Positions 26,241 to 34,930 are shown, counted from the stretch's first letter. The stretch is DNA of 64,000 bases from Halegenticoccus tardaugens (GCF_004116405.1 NZ_SDIC01000001.1:310001-374000), one strand, 5' to 3'. Program-made: numbers and translations. Notes: a model not told the origin generated them from the letters alone.

Positions 26241-27737
26241 TCAGTGGTCGCCCTCGTGCGGGTTCAGAGGCGCTCCGTAGTGCTCTGCGAACTCGGTGTA
26301 CTCGACGAACCGCGGGGCGTCCGGGTCGAACGGCCGTTTCAGCGATTCGAACGCCTTCTTCTTGTCCCAGCTCTGGAGGCCGCCGACGGCGCTCCGGTCT
26401 TCGAGGTCGTGGTAGTCGAGGTCCGGCTCCGCGAGGTTCCACGCCTTCAGCCCCTTCTCGGTCCGGACGATGACGCTCGAGTACTCGTCGCCGCTGCCGA
26501 CCGAGCCGACGGTGACGTCGGCGCAGTAGCCGGTGAAGTCGGCGCACTCGTCGCAGCCCTTGAGAGCGGCCCCGTGGAAGTTCCGGACGTCCTCGACGAG
26601 CAGCTCTTCGCCCTCGCGGCCGTAGACGCGCATCTCCCCGTGGAGCACGTCGAGCTTGCCGATCTCCTCCGGGAGGATGCCGCGCTTTTCCGCCAGCTGC
26701 TCGCCGATGAGTCGGTAGTAGTTGAAGTTCTTCGTGCACATCAGCGCGATCGCGTACTCGATCGCGCGGACGCCGGCCTCCTGGGAGCCGTACGCCCAGT
26801 CGAAGTCCCGCAGGGCGCGGATCCCCTCGATCTCGCAGGGCGTCCCCACGATGGCGAGGCTGAGCTCCTCGACCGGTTTGTCGGGGAGCTTGTGCGCCCA
26901 TCGATCCGGGTCGAGGTCTCCGAGCGCCATCGTCTGGTTGTAGAAGCTCCCGGCGTTCTCGACGAGTTCCTCCGGTGTCGTCGCCAGGAAGCTCTCGGCC
27001 TTCCAGGGTTCCTCGTCCGACTCGGTCGCGACGAGCGCGCCGTCGATCTCGCCGGCGTCGAGCAGGTGACAGAGGATGCTCGTGACGACCCCGCCGTCCT
27101 GGGCGTTCTCGCGCCACTCCTCTGTGACCTTCGCCGAGAACTCCGTGATGGGGTCGCCCGCCCCGGTCACGTTGTCGTCGCCGCCGGTGATCTTCCACTG
27201 GCGCTCGTACCGGAGCCCGCCGCGGGGGCAGAAGTCCCAGCAGAGCGAGCAGCCGGTGCACATCTTCACGAGCTCCGGCAGGTCGTCGTCGCCGACGCCG
27301 ATGGAGTCCGACGGGCAGGCGGCGACGCACGTCCCGCACTGGATGCACCTGTCAGCGTCGATGACGGCGGCGTCGAGCTCCATGAACCAAGTCTTGCCGT
27401 CCGGCGTCTCGACGTCGTTCATCTCCCGCCGGATGCCGTACCCCGGCGTGTCGAGGTCGACGCCCTCCGGGAGGCCGACGCGCTCCGTCGGATCTCCCTC
27501 CTCCACGTCCTGGCTCGTCCCCTCGGCCGGCGGGGTGAACGTGATCGGTCCCAGGCTCCGGTCGCGGACGTTGACCGCGCCGCCGCCGTCGGCCGCGATA
27601 CGACGGTCGCCGCCTCCGTCGTCCGCGCCGCAGGTGCAGCCAGCCCCGCAGCGGCCGTCCCCTTCGCCGCCGTCGCCTCCCTCGACGCCCTCCCTGACCG
27701 ACGGAACGCCCGGAAGCGGCTCGTCGCGATCAGTCAT
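26241..27737 (-). CDS. FrhB-family F420-binding iron-sulfur flavoprotein, probable electron-input partner of the adjacent sulfite/nitrite reductase
   Basis: 498 residues. Two ferredoxin-type [4Fe-4S] motifs, CIQCGTCVAACP (Cys131-141) and CTGCSLCWDFCP (Cys160-170), are followed by an FrhB/FpoF-type domain: LSLAIVGTPCEIEGIRAL, ALMCTKNFNYY, and CDECADFTGYCADVTVGSVGS near the end. In methanogens this fold takes electrons from F420H2 through FAD, and the same order (two ferredoxins then FrhB) forms the N-terminal half of the F420-dependent sulfite reductase Fsr. The first ~60 residues carry an extra Cys cluster (CGAGCTCG, 30-37). The start is the ATG overlapping the reductase stop by 8 nt, so the pair is probably co-translated. 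Confidence 0.85.
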   Translation of the reverse strand: MTDRDEPLPGVPSVREGVEGGDGGEGDGRCGAGCTCGADDGGGDRRIAADGGGAVNVRDRSLGPITFTPPAEGTSQDVEEGDPTERVGLPEGVDLDTPGYGIRREMNDVETPDGKTWFMELDAAVIDADRCIQCGTCVAACPSDSIGVGDDDLPELVKMCTGCSLCWDFCPRGGLRYERQWKITGGDDNVTGAGDPITEFSAKVTEEWRENAQDGGVVTSILCHLLDAGEIDGALVATESDEEPWKAESFLATTPEELVENAGSFYNQTMALGDLDPDRWAHKLPDKPVEELSLAIVGTPCEIEGIRALRDFDWAYGSQEAGVRAIEYAIALMCTKNFNYYRLIGEQLAEKRGILPEEIGKLDVLHGEMRVYGREGEELLVEDVRNFHGAALKGCDECADFTGYCADVTVGSVGSGDEYSSVIVRTEKGLKAWNLAEPDLDYHDLEDRSAVGGLQSWDKKKAFESLKRPFDPDAPRFVEYTEFAEHYGAPLNPHEGDH

Positions 27738-29436
27738 CGGCGGCGACACCCCTCGAAACCGCGGCGTCCGCCCGACGCATGATCGCCCGCAGGCGGTCGT
27801 TGTCGACCCGTCGGCACCACTCGTAGAACCGCTCGCCTTCGTCGCGCTCCTCGGCGTAGGCCGCGAAGAGTTGTTCGAGCGCCGGAAGGACGGCCTCGGC
27901 CGGCACCGCCGCCTCCACCCAGTCGAGGAACCGATTGTCCGAGCCGAGGCTGCCGCCGAGTCCGAAGTCCATCCCCTCGACGATGGCGTCGCCCTCCGCG
28001 TTCGTGCTCCGGGCGTCCTCGGACAGCTTCACCGTCTCGCCCCTGAACCCTATGTCCGCGATCTGCGGCTGGGCGCAGGAGGCCGAACAGCCGCTCATGT
28101 GCATCCGAACGACCTCGATCTCGTCGGGCACGTCGATGCGGCGGTCGAGCTCCTCGGCCCAGCGCTTGACGCGCCGCTTCGTCTCGATGATGCCGTAGTT
28201 GCAGAACTCGCTCCCCGTGCAGCCGACGGCGCCGCGCGCGAACGGCCCCGGATCGTGGCCGTACTCGCGGGCGAACGGCTCGTCGAGGAGGGCGTCGACG
28301 TTCCCCGCCGGGACGTGCGTCACGAGGAAGTTCTGGTCGGTGGCGAGGCGGATCGTGGAGTCGTCGGTGCCGTACTCCCTCGCGGCGCGGGCGGCCGCGG
28401 CGAACTCGTCGCCGCCCATGCGCCCGGCGACGACGTTGAAGCCGACGTACCGGAGCCCCTCCTCGCGCTGGTCGTGGACGCCGACGTGGTCGCCAGTGTA
28501 CCCCGTGGTCAGGTCCTCGCCGGCGCTCGGGAGGTCGACGGAACAGCGGTCCCGAACCGCGCGCTCGAACGCCTCGGGCCCCAGCTGCTGGACGAGGTAG
28601 CGCATCCGGCAGACGCCGCGGTTGTGCCGGTCGCCGAGCTCCTTGAACGTCTGGGCGACGGCGCGGCAGAACTCCACGGCGTCCTCCGGCCGGATGAAGG
28701 CGTCGAGCGCCGAGGCCATCCGCGGCCCGTCCGAGAGGCCGCCGCCGACCCGCGCGTGGAAACCGTAGTAGACCTCGCCGTCGACGACCTTCCGCGCCGG
28801 AACCAGCCCGACGTCGTTGATCTGCGACTGGGCGCAGTCGCGCCGGCACCCCGTGATCGTCAGCTTGAACTTCCGGGGGAGATTCGCGTACTCGCGGTTG
28901 CCGGTGAAGAAGTCCGACACGGCGTCGACGACGGGCTGGGCGTCGAACGCCTCGTGGTCGTCGAGGCCGGCGGCGGGGCAGCTGAGGACGTTCCGCGCGC
29001 CGTCGCCGCAGCCCTGGACCGTCGTGAGACCGACCGCGTCGTAGCGATCCCAGATCTCCGGCACGTCCTCGATCTCGATCCAGTGCATCTGGACGTCCTG
29101 CCGCGTGGTGATGTCGAGGTAGGCGTCGCCCCAGGTCGGGTTCTGTTCGTCGCCGCCGAACTCCTCGGGGGCCGTCGCGTACTCGTCGGCCACTTCGCCG
29201 ATCACTTCGGCCTGCTCCGGGGTGAGTCGGCCGCCGGGCACCTTCGTCCGCAGCATGAAGTACCCGCGGTGCGTCCCGTGGGCGTACATCCCGGCCCACT
29301 TCAGCCGCTCCCACTCGCCGTCGCCCGCGCGCGCCTCGATCTCGTCGAAGGTCAGCCCCTCCGCGGCGTACTCGCGAACGTCATCGACGACGTCCAGCGG
29401 GTGCTTCTCCTGCTTCCACCGCTCGACCTTGTTCAT
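27730..29436 (-). CDS. Siroheme sulfite/nitrite reductase (assimilatory type)
   Basis: 568-residue single-chain reductase with the pseudo-twofold layout of ferredoxin-type sulfite and nitrite reductases. The siroheme/[4Fe-4S] ligands are GCTGSEFC (Cys406, 412) and MSGCSASCAQPQIADIG (Cys450, 454). An older half-repeat in the N-terminal part (TITGCRRDCAQSQINDVGL, residues 193-211) reflects the duplication. The ATG at 29436 has GGAGGTG 6 nt upstream. Partner evidence (the overlapping FrhB gene, F420 genes around) points to F420H2 as donor. Sulfite is favoured as substrate by analogy with Fsr; nitrite cannot be excluded from motifs alone. Confidence 0.9.
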   Translation of the reverse strand: MNKVERWKQEKHPLDVVDDVREYAAEGLTFDEIEARAGDGEWERLKWAGMYAHGTHRGYFMLRTKVPGGRLTPEQAEVIGEVADEYATAPEEFGGDEQNPTWGDAYLDITTRQDVQMHWIEIEDVPEIWDRYDAVGLTTVQGCGDGARNVLSCPAAGLDDHEAFDAQPVVDAVSDFFTGNREYANLPRKFKLTITGCRRDCAQSQINDVGLVPARKVVDGEVYYGFHARVGGGLSDGPRMASALDAFIRPEDAVEFCRAVAQTFKELGDRHNRGVCRMRYLVQQLGPEAFERAVRDRCSVDLPSAGEDLTTGYTGDHVGVHDQREEGLRYVGFNVVAGRMGGDEFAAAARAAREYGTDDSTIRLATDQNFLVTHVPAGNVDALLDEPFAREYGHDPGPFARGAVGCTGSEFCNYGIIETKRRVKRWAEELDRRIDVPDEIEVVRMHMSGCSASCAQPQIADIGFRGETVKLSEDARSTNAEGDAIVEGMDFGLGGSLGSDNRFLDWVEAAVPAEAVLPALEQLFAAYAEERDEGERFYEWCRRVDNDRLRAIMRRADAAVSRGVAADD

Positions 29437-29887
29437 CGGGGCCACCTCCGGCGGCGACGGACTCGAACGGACGGCGTCGCTCCGGCGCTCACGCGAGCCA
29501 CCTCGTGGCGAGCGTGAGTTCGGGAGAACTCGTTTCTCCAGTTATTCACGCGAGCCACCTCGTGGCGAGTGTGAGTCCGGGAGAGTGGGCTCTCTCGTTA
29601 TTCACGTGAACCACCCGCGACGGCGAGCGCGACGCGTCCGTCGTTCGTTCGGACGGCTCCCATCGAACTGTGTTGCTTGGTACCGATCATCGTGATCCGA
29701 GTCACCGTTGCACACGAGCGACGATGTACGTCGCCGTTAACGCGACTTCTGCCAGTTCTCCGCGACGGAAGCAGCCGTTTCCGGCGTTCGCGACGGGGCG
29801 ACCGGTCGGGAGGGGTGGTCGGGGTGGTTCGCGTCGGGCGGCTACGCCCCGCCCCCGCCGCCGAGGGGCGTCCCCGATACCGGAAAT
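29437..29887. other. Intergenic region upstream of the sulfite reductase, with hairpin repeats
   Basis: 451 nt between cofG and the reductase gene. The proximal half (29489-29616) is an array of spaced palindromes described separately. The rest (29620-29887) is GC-rich with no convincing ORF; the best is a 21-codon frame starting MGAVRTNDGR on the minus strand. The reductase promoter probably lies here, and the repeats would then be in its 5' leader. Confidence 0.6.
29489..29616. repeat. Array of spaced palindromic repeats (period ~57 nt)
   Basis: Two near-identical 39-nt copies (29489-29527 and 29546-29584) and a third decayed partial copy from 29602. Each copy is itself an imperfect palindrome built on GCCACCTCGTGGC. 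Between copies are smaller hairpins whose arms differ but still pair: GGAGAA...TTCTCC after copy 1 and GAGAG...CTCTC after copy 2. Maintenance of pairing despite sequence change suggests that structure matters. Not a CRISPR: only two to three units, palindromic repeats, and short non-unique spacers. Confidence 0.8.
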
Positions 29888-31039
29888 TTATGCCGGGTCG
29901 CGCGGTCGTCGCCGAGCGAGGACGGCGCGGTACCGTTCGCCCGCCTCGTCGTCGGCCGCGAGGGTCCGCAGGATGCGCTCCGACAGCCACGTTCGCTCCC
30001 CGTCGACGGCGTCGAACCGAGCGCCGCCGTCGAAGTCGGCGCGGAGATAGCGACCGTACACGGGGAGGCGTTCGTACAGCGGCACGCCGGCCTCGTCGGC
30101 GACGTCTTCGAGTTCTCTGAGCGCGGGCCACGCGTAGTCGGGGTTGATGTAGTCGTCCGTCACCGGCGAGACGCCGCCGAGGTCGTCGACGCCGCAGTCG
30201 AGCAGCTCGCGCGTCGGCGAGAGGTTCGGCGGGACCTGCACCGACACCTCCTCTGGGAGCGCCGCCCGGGCCATCGCCACGACCCGCCGCATCGTCCCCA
30301 CCGAGGGGCGCTCGAAGTCCGACCGTTCGTTCGGGACGACGTTCTGGACGATCACCTCCTGGACGTGGCCGTGCCGCTCGTGCAGTTCGCGGATCGCGAG
30401 CAAACTCTCGGCGCGGTCGCGCCACGTCTCGCCGATACCCACCAGGATCCCCGTGGTGAACGGGACGCCCGCCCTCCCGGCCGCCCGGATCGTGTTGAGC
30501 CGCTGGCCGGGCGTCTTCCGACGGGTTCCGGAGTGCGCCCGCACGTCCGCGGTCGTCTCTAACATCACGCCCATGCTGGCGTTCACCTCCGAGAGGCGTT
30601 CGAACTCGGGTTCCGTCAGGTCGCCGGGGTTGCTGTGCGGCAGCAGCCCCTCGTCCAGCGCCATCTCGCAGACCTCGAAGAGGTAGTCGAGGATCGACTC
30701 GTGGCCCCACGCCGCCAGTTGCTCGTGGATCTCGACGTACCGGGCGTCGGGCTCGTCGCCGAAGGTGAAAAGCGCCTCCGTGCAGCCGGCGTCCGCGCCC
30801 AGCCGGAGCGTTTCGCGCACCGCGTCGGGCGACATGAGCGTCGCCTCCCCCGGCACGTCGTAGTACGCGCAGTACGTGCACGTGTACCGGCAGGCGGTGG
30901 TCAGCGGCACGAAGACGTTCCGCGAGAAGGAAAGCGCGGACGCGGGGTCGACGTCGTCCGGCGTCACGGAAAGCAGGCGCTCGACCTCGCGTCCGTCGAC
31001 CTCGATCTCCACGTCGTACTCCGCCGCCGCCGGGAACAT
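29888..31039 (-). CDS. cofG: FO synthase subunit 1 CofG
   Basis: Radical SAM enzyme completing Fo synthesis from the CofH product. 383 residues from the ATG at 31039. The cluster motif is CRYTCTYCAYY (Cys50, 54, 57), followed by ALFTFGDEPDARY and the conserved LPHSNPGDL, MGVMLETTA, KTPGQRLNTIRAAGRAGVPFTTGILVGIGET, QEVIVQNVVPN and DDLGGVSPVT segments. It is separate from cofH, as in archaea generally; cofC lies 1.2 kb away on the same strand with a ferritin-like gene between on the other strand. Confidence 0.95.
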   Translation of the reverse strand: MFPAAAEYDVEIEVDGREVERLLSVTPDDVDPASALSFSRNVFVPLTTACRYTCTYCAYYDVPGEATLMSPDAVRETLRLGADAGCTEALFTFGDEPDARYVEIHEQLAAWGHESILDYLFEVCEMALDEGLLPHSNPGDLTEPEFERLSEVNASMGVMLETTADVRAHSGTRRKTPGQRLNTIRAAGRAGVPFTTGILVGIGETWRDRAESLLAIRELHERHGHVQEVIVQNVVPNERSDFERPSVGTMRRVVAMARAALPEEVSVQVPPNLSPTRELLDCGVDDLGGVSPVTDDYINPDYAWPALRELEDVADEAGVPLYERLPVYGRYLRADFDGGARFDAVDGERTWLSERILRTLAADDEAGERYRAVLARRRPRDPA

Positions 31040-31255
31040 AGTGGGTGGTCGCGCGCCGAGCGACTAAAACGTAGCACTTCCGGCGGGACGATCCGTCTCC
31101 CGGGACGCCCCGCGCGCGGCGGGAACCGTTCCGAATTCGGACATTTAGTTCGACGAACGGGGCCGAAATATGAACGAAATTGGGTGAGAATCCGGAAAAT
31201 CTACTTCCGGCGATTGCGCGTCGTCTGGATCGTGCCCCCCGGGCACGGAGGAAGC

Positions 31256-31987
31256 ATGACCGACGACACGCCCACCACCGAGACGCGATCCGACGGCATC
31301 GACAGCATCACGAAAACGGCCCGCAGCCACCTGACCTCTCGGCGCGGCTTTCTGGCCGGCGCGGCGGCGATCGGCGGCGGGTCGCTCGTCGCGTCGGCGG
31401 GCGGGCTCTCCGGCGTCGCGGCCGCTGACGACGACGGAAACGGCGACGGGGGAGACGACGGCACCGACGACGTCGACATCCTCAACTACGCGCTGACGCT
31501 CGAACACCTCGAAGCGGCCTTCTACGAGATGGGACTGTCCGACTTCTCGGACGACGAGTTCGTCTCCGCCGACCTCGTCTGCGGTCGGTTCGGAGAGGAG
31601 ACGCGTCGACAGCTCCCCGAGTACCTGCGGATCGCCGGCGAGCACGAGGCGGTCCACGTCGAGCAGCTGACCGCGGTGATAACCGACCTCGGCGGCGAAC
31701 CCGTCGCGGCGGCCGAGTACGACTTCGGCTACGAGACGCCGAGCGAGTTCCTCGAAGTCGCGTCGGCGCTCGAAAACACCGGCGTCGCGGCGTACGCCGG
31801 TGCCGCGCCGATGATCGAGGACGACGAGATCCTCGCCGCGGCGCTGTCGATCCACAGCGTCGAGGCGCGACACGCCGGGACGGCGAACTTCTTCATCGGC
31901 GAACTTCCGTTCCCCGACGCCTTCGACGAGCCGAAGGGGATGGACGAGGTGCAGGAGATCGCCGGGGGCTTCATCGTCTCGGAGTGA
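31256..31987 (+). CDS. Tat-exported ferritin-like domain protein
   Basis: 243 residues. The N-terminus holds a Tat signal (TSRRGFLAGAAAIGGGSL) with a likely cleavage after AAA, followed by an Asp/Gly-rich linker. The mature part is a four-helix ferritin-like domain (Ferritin_2 type) with putative metal ligands in LTLEHLEAAFYEMGL, AGEHEAVHVEQL and IHSVEARHAGTANF. Such proteins are related to plant desiccation-related protein; metal content and role are unproven. AGGAAGC precedes the ATG as a weak ribosome site. It sits alone between cofG and cofC. Confidence 0.85.
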   Translation: MTDDTPTTETRSDGIDSITKTARSHLTSRRGFLAGAAAIGGGSLVASAGGLSGVAAADDDGNGDGGDDGTDDVDILNYALTLEHLEAAFYEMGLSDFSDDEFVSADLVCGRFGEETRRQLPEYLRIAGEHEAVHVEQLTAVITDLGGEPVAAAEYDFGYETPSEFLEVASALENTGVAAYAGAAPMIEDDEILAAALSIHSVEARHAGTANFFIGELPFPDAFDEPKGMDEVQEIAGGFIVSE

Positions 31988-31994
31988 TCCGCCG

Positions 31995-32016
31995 GGGGAC
32001 CGGCCTCCCGGTCCCC
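31995..32016 (+). terminator. GC-rich hairpin after the ferritin-like gene
   Basis: A perfect 9-bp stem, GGGGACCGG pairing with CCGGTCCCC around a 4-nt loop, begins 8 nt after the stop codon. It is not followed by a long T run, so it is a candidate terminator or 3'-end stabiliser, not a certain one. The rest of the 297-nt gap to cofC shows no gene. Confidence 0.45.
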
Positions 32017-32284
32017 AGCCATTTCGACCCCGACACCGCGGCGCCGCCCTCTCGACCCGCGGACGCGCTCCGTCTCCCTCTCGACCCCCTGCCGACGCCC
32101 TCGCCCTCGATTCCGTCCGTTTCCCGCTTCGACGCCGTCGAACGCGCGGTCGCGTTCGCCCGAGGCTCACCCCCGCTCAGTGAGGACGACGGCCGTGAAT
32201 CAACGATCGAACCGGTGACGATAGACGCCGTCGCGTCGACGCGGGGGATCCGAATCACTTCTCCCCCGCCCCACCGCCGCCGCA

Positions 32285-32899
32285 CTACCGCACCCGCCGA
32301 ACTCCGACGCGCCCATCCCGGACGTCGAGTTCGAACCCGGCGTCCGTCAGCCAGTCGCGGGCCGCGCCGTCGCCGTGGAGCAGCAGCTCCGCGAGGTCCG
32401 ACGGCTCGTCCACGTCGGTCGCGAGGCGCATCGAGTCGACCTCGCGGACGCTCGCGCCGATCTCGCGGGCGGCGCGCCGGTGATCGAGGTACGACGCGCC
32501 GTGGTAGTCGACGCGGAACGCCGGGTGTCTGATCACGAGCGCGTTCGTCCCGCCGCCGCGGCCGGGCGCGATGACGACGTCCCCCTCGGCGGCGCAGAGC
32601 CGTTCGACGCTCGCCGGCGTCGCCAGCGCGAGGTCGCTCATCACGACGCCGACCGGCCCGTCGCTCCCCTCGATCGCCCCGTTCACCGCCGCGGAGAGCG
32701 GCCGGTCGTCGACGACGACGGGCGCGTCCGCCGCGGTCGGCGCGGTCGCGAGCACCGTCGGCTCGTGACCGGCGCGTCGGACCGCGCGGAGCACGTCCCG
32801 GAGCATCGCGCCCGCGAAGTCGGCTCGCTCGTCGGGCGAGAGCACCCCGGCGAGCCGCGTCTTCGGCCGATCTGCCGCGAACGGGACGACGATTCGCAT
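32285..32899 (-). CDS. cofC: 2-phospho-L-lactate guanylyltransferase CofC
   Basis: Activates 2-phospho-L-lactate (or a related three-carbon phosphate) with GTP to give the nucleotide-linked precursor used by CofD in F420 synthesis. 204 residues. Nucleotidyltransferase landmarks are MRIVVPFAADRPKTRLAGVLSPDER (split here as VVPFAADRPKTRLA and LSPDER), VGVVMSDLALATP, VVIAPGRGGGTNAL and the C-terminal LATDVDEPSDLAELL. Third F420 gene of the window; cofD and cofE are not seen. Confidence 0.93.
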   Translation of the reverse strand: MRIVVPFAADRPKTRLAGVLSPDERADFAGAMLRDVLRAVRRAGHEPTVLATAPTAADAPVVVDDRPLSAAVNGAIEGSDGPVGVVMSDLALATPASVERLCAAEGDVVIAPGRGGGTNALVIRHPAFRVDYHGASYLDHRRAAREIGASVREVDSMRLATDVDEPSDLAELLLHGDGAARDWLTDAGFELDVRDGRVGVRRVR

Positions 32900-32939
32900 A
32901 CCCCCGCTACGGGCGACGGGATGAAAAGGGGTGAGATCG

Positions 32940-33734
32940 TTACCCGAGCTTGTCGTAGCCGTCGCGCTGTGAACGCCACCACGCCACCCCGCCGATCAGG
33001 GCGACGATCCCGACGAAGCCGCCCGCGCCGTACATCGCGAGCCGCTTCGTCCGACTGGACGACTTCGCCTCGTTGGCCTTCGATTCGGACTCGCCCGCGA
33101 GGTTCGCCGCGAGGTCGAAGTTGCCGCTCTCGTAGGCGTCGATCGCGTTGCGCAGCGCGCGCTCCGCGTCGGCCGTGTCCCCGCCCGCGGCGTCCGCGAC
33201 GGCGGCGTCGGCGGCGTCGATCGCCAGCCGCGCCTCCCGGCTCTCCGACGTGTGGTGGTGGGCGCGCCACGCGTCGATCTCGTCGTCGGAGCCGCCGTCG
33301 CGCGTCTGGGTGAGGCTCATCAGGAGGAACGTCTGCTCGGGGTCGTAGCTGTAGTTTTCGACCTCGGGCACCGTCCCCGTGACCTCCACCCGGACCTCGC
33401 TCGCGTCGTCGTCGGCGTCGACCGCCGCGCCGTCGAAGTCCGCGCCGTCGAACGACTCCTGATCGGTCTTCGAGTCGGTCTGATCGTAGTACGTCACCGT
33501 CCACGTGACGTCCTCCAGCTCCGTCTCGCCGGCGAGCTCCCACGATTCGAGGTCGGGATCGTTGTAGAGGTCGTCGAGCGTTACTGTCGCGGAGACCTTC
33601 TCGCCCACCTCGCCCTCCTCGGGGACGTCGGACTCGCCGACCGACGCGGCGAGCGCGGGGGTCGCGGCGGCGGCGACGAGGAGAACGGCGACGACCAGGA
33701 GGCTAAAACAGCGACTCCAGTTCGTCTTCGTCAT
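32940..33734 (-). CDS. Exported, C-terminally membrane-anchored protein overlapping cetZ
   Basis: 264 residues, unrecognised family. N-terminal signal peptide (FSLLVVAVLLVAAAATPALAA), an acidic extracellular region with beta-rich segments (EKVSATVTLDDLY, TWTVTYYDQ), an Ala-rich helical part (residues ~165-215) and one C-terminal membrane helix (MYGAGGFVGIVALIGGVAWW) with a short basic tail. The start codon lies inside the end of cetZ, a 32-nt overlap in a different frame, so it is translated from the same mRNA. This makes it a candidate envelope-side partner of CetZ; that is inference from context. Confidence 0.75.
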   Translation of the reverse strand: MTKTNWSRCFSLLVVAVLLVAAAATPALAASVGESDVPEEGEVGEKVSATVTLDDLYNDPDLESWELAGETELEDVTWTVTYYDQTDSKTDQESFDGADFDGAAVDADDDASEVRVEVTGTVPEVENYSYDPEQTFLLMSLTQTRDGGSDDEIDAWRAHHHTSESREARLAIDAADAAVADAAGGDTADAERALRNAIDAYESGNFDLAANLAGESESKANEAKSSSRTKRLAMYGAGGFVGIVALIGGVAWWRSQRDGYDKLG

Positions 33735-34887
33735 CGTTGATGAGGTCCTCGAGGTTGGTGTCGCTCTCCCGTCTGATCTCGTCGATGTTGTCCTGCGCCT
33801 CGATCGCCACCTGCTGGAGTTCCTTGATCCGCGGGACGTTCGTCACGCCCGACAGGAGGACGACGCCCGCGACGAATCCGCTCCCGGAGACGGGGTAGTC
33901 GCCGCCGCGGACCTCCATGCTGCCGGTCTGCTCTTCGAGCCACTTGCGGCCGCGTTCGATGCCCTTCCGGTTCAGGTGCTGCGGCGGTCCGGCCATCACG
34001 AGCAGCGCCCGCTCCGACCCGTCGATCTCGCAGGGGAGCGTCAGCCGCCCCAGCGCCGCCTTCCGGACGAGGCTCGTGATCCGGTTGGTCGTGTGAGCGG
34101 TGTCGAGCGCGTCGCTCCCGTCGCCCCCGCCCCGGAACCGCGAGAGCAACCCCCCGGACTTCCGGTTCTCTTCGACCTGCTCGGAGGCGTACCCGACCGT
34201 CGAGACGCCGCCGCCGGAGAGCGTGTTGATGATCTCGCTGGAGTCGACGACGCTTTCCGCGACCTCCTGGCCGCTCGTGACCTCGCCCGCACCGAAGAGG
34301 ATGCCGAACCGCCGCACGATCTCCTCGTTGATCTCGTCGTACCCCCCCTGCATCGACTCGCCGGTCTTCCGCCAGGCGTCGTTGTCGAACACGAGCAGGT
34401 TGTCGACCTCGCGGACGAACGTCTGGAAGGACCGCGCGGCGTTCAGCGTGTAGATGCCGCCCTCGTCGCCGCCGGGCAGGATACCCATCCCGTAGACGGG
34501 TTCCGTGTAGATCCGCTTGAGGTGCTTTGCGAGCACGGGCGCGCCGCCGCTCCCGGTGCCGCCGCCCAGCCCCGCGACGACGAGGAACGCGTCGACCTCG
34601 TGGACCGGGATCGCGTCGATCGCCCCCTGCACCTCGTCGATGTCCTCCTCCGCGACCTCCGCGCCGAGTTCGTTGTCCGCGCCGACGCCGTGGCCCTTGA
34701 CCCGCGACTGCCCGATGAGCACGCGCTGGTCGGTCGGGATGTTTTCGAGCCCCATCAGGTCCGCCTTCGCCGTGTTGACCGCCACCGCCGCGCGGACGAT
34801 GCCGCCGTTCGTCCGCCGGTCGTAGGCGACGAACGCGTCGACGATCTTCCCTCCGGCCTGCCCGAAGCCGATCATTGCCAACTTCAT
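33703..34887 (-). CDS. cetZ: CetZ tubulin-like cytoskeletal GTPase
   Basis: 394-residue archaeal tubulin/FtsZ relative of the CetZ group, which controls cell shape and motility in haloarchaea. The ATG at 34887 gives MKLAMIGFGQAGGKIVDAF, the CetZ N-terminus. The T4 GTP-binding loop is AGLGGGTGSGGAP (residues ~105-117) and VAVNTAKADLMGL is the T2 region. The C-terminus is an acidic tail (DDEDELESLF). The neighbourhood next to cofC and the N-terminus suggest the CetZ1 subgroup, based on memory, not comparison. A membrane-protein gene overlaps its 3' end. Confidence 0.92.
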   Translation of the reverse strand: MKLAMIGFGQAGGKIVDAFVAYDRRTNGGIVRAAVAVNTAKADLMGLENIPTDQRVLIGQSRVKGHGVGADNELGAEVAEEDIDEVQGAIDAIPVHEVDAFLVVAGLGGGTGSGGAPVLAKHLKRIYTEPVYGMGILPGGDEGGIYTLNAARSFQTFVREVDNLLVFDNDAWRKTGESMQGGYDEINEEIVRRFGILFGAGEVTSGQEVAESVVDSSEIINTLSGGGVSTVGYASEQVEENRKSGGLLSRFRGGGDGSDALDTAHTTNRITSLVRKAALGRLTLPCEIDGSERALLVMAGPPQHLNRKGIERGRKWLEEQTGSMEVRGGDYPVSGSGFVAGVVLLSGVTNVPRIKELQQVAIEAQDNIDEIRRESDTNLEDLINDDEDELESLF

Positions 34888-34930
34888 TCTTCCATTCCCC
34901 TCACCATTGCGTGAAAAACATGGTAATGAC

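Noticed and set aside
27730..29436. Assigning the siroheme reductase specifically as nitrite reductase NirA
   Set aside because: The Cys ligands do not separate sulfite from nitrite enzymes, and there are no nitrate-assimilation genes nearby; the F420-type partner favours sulfite by analogy with Fsr. Kept as sulfite/nitrite.
29489..29616. Possible CRISPR array
   Set aside because: Only two good units, repeats are palindromic and ~39 nt, and the spacers are short hairpins with related sequences. No cas genes are present.
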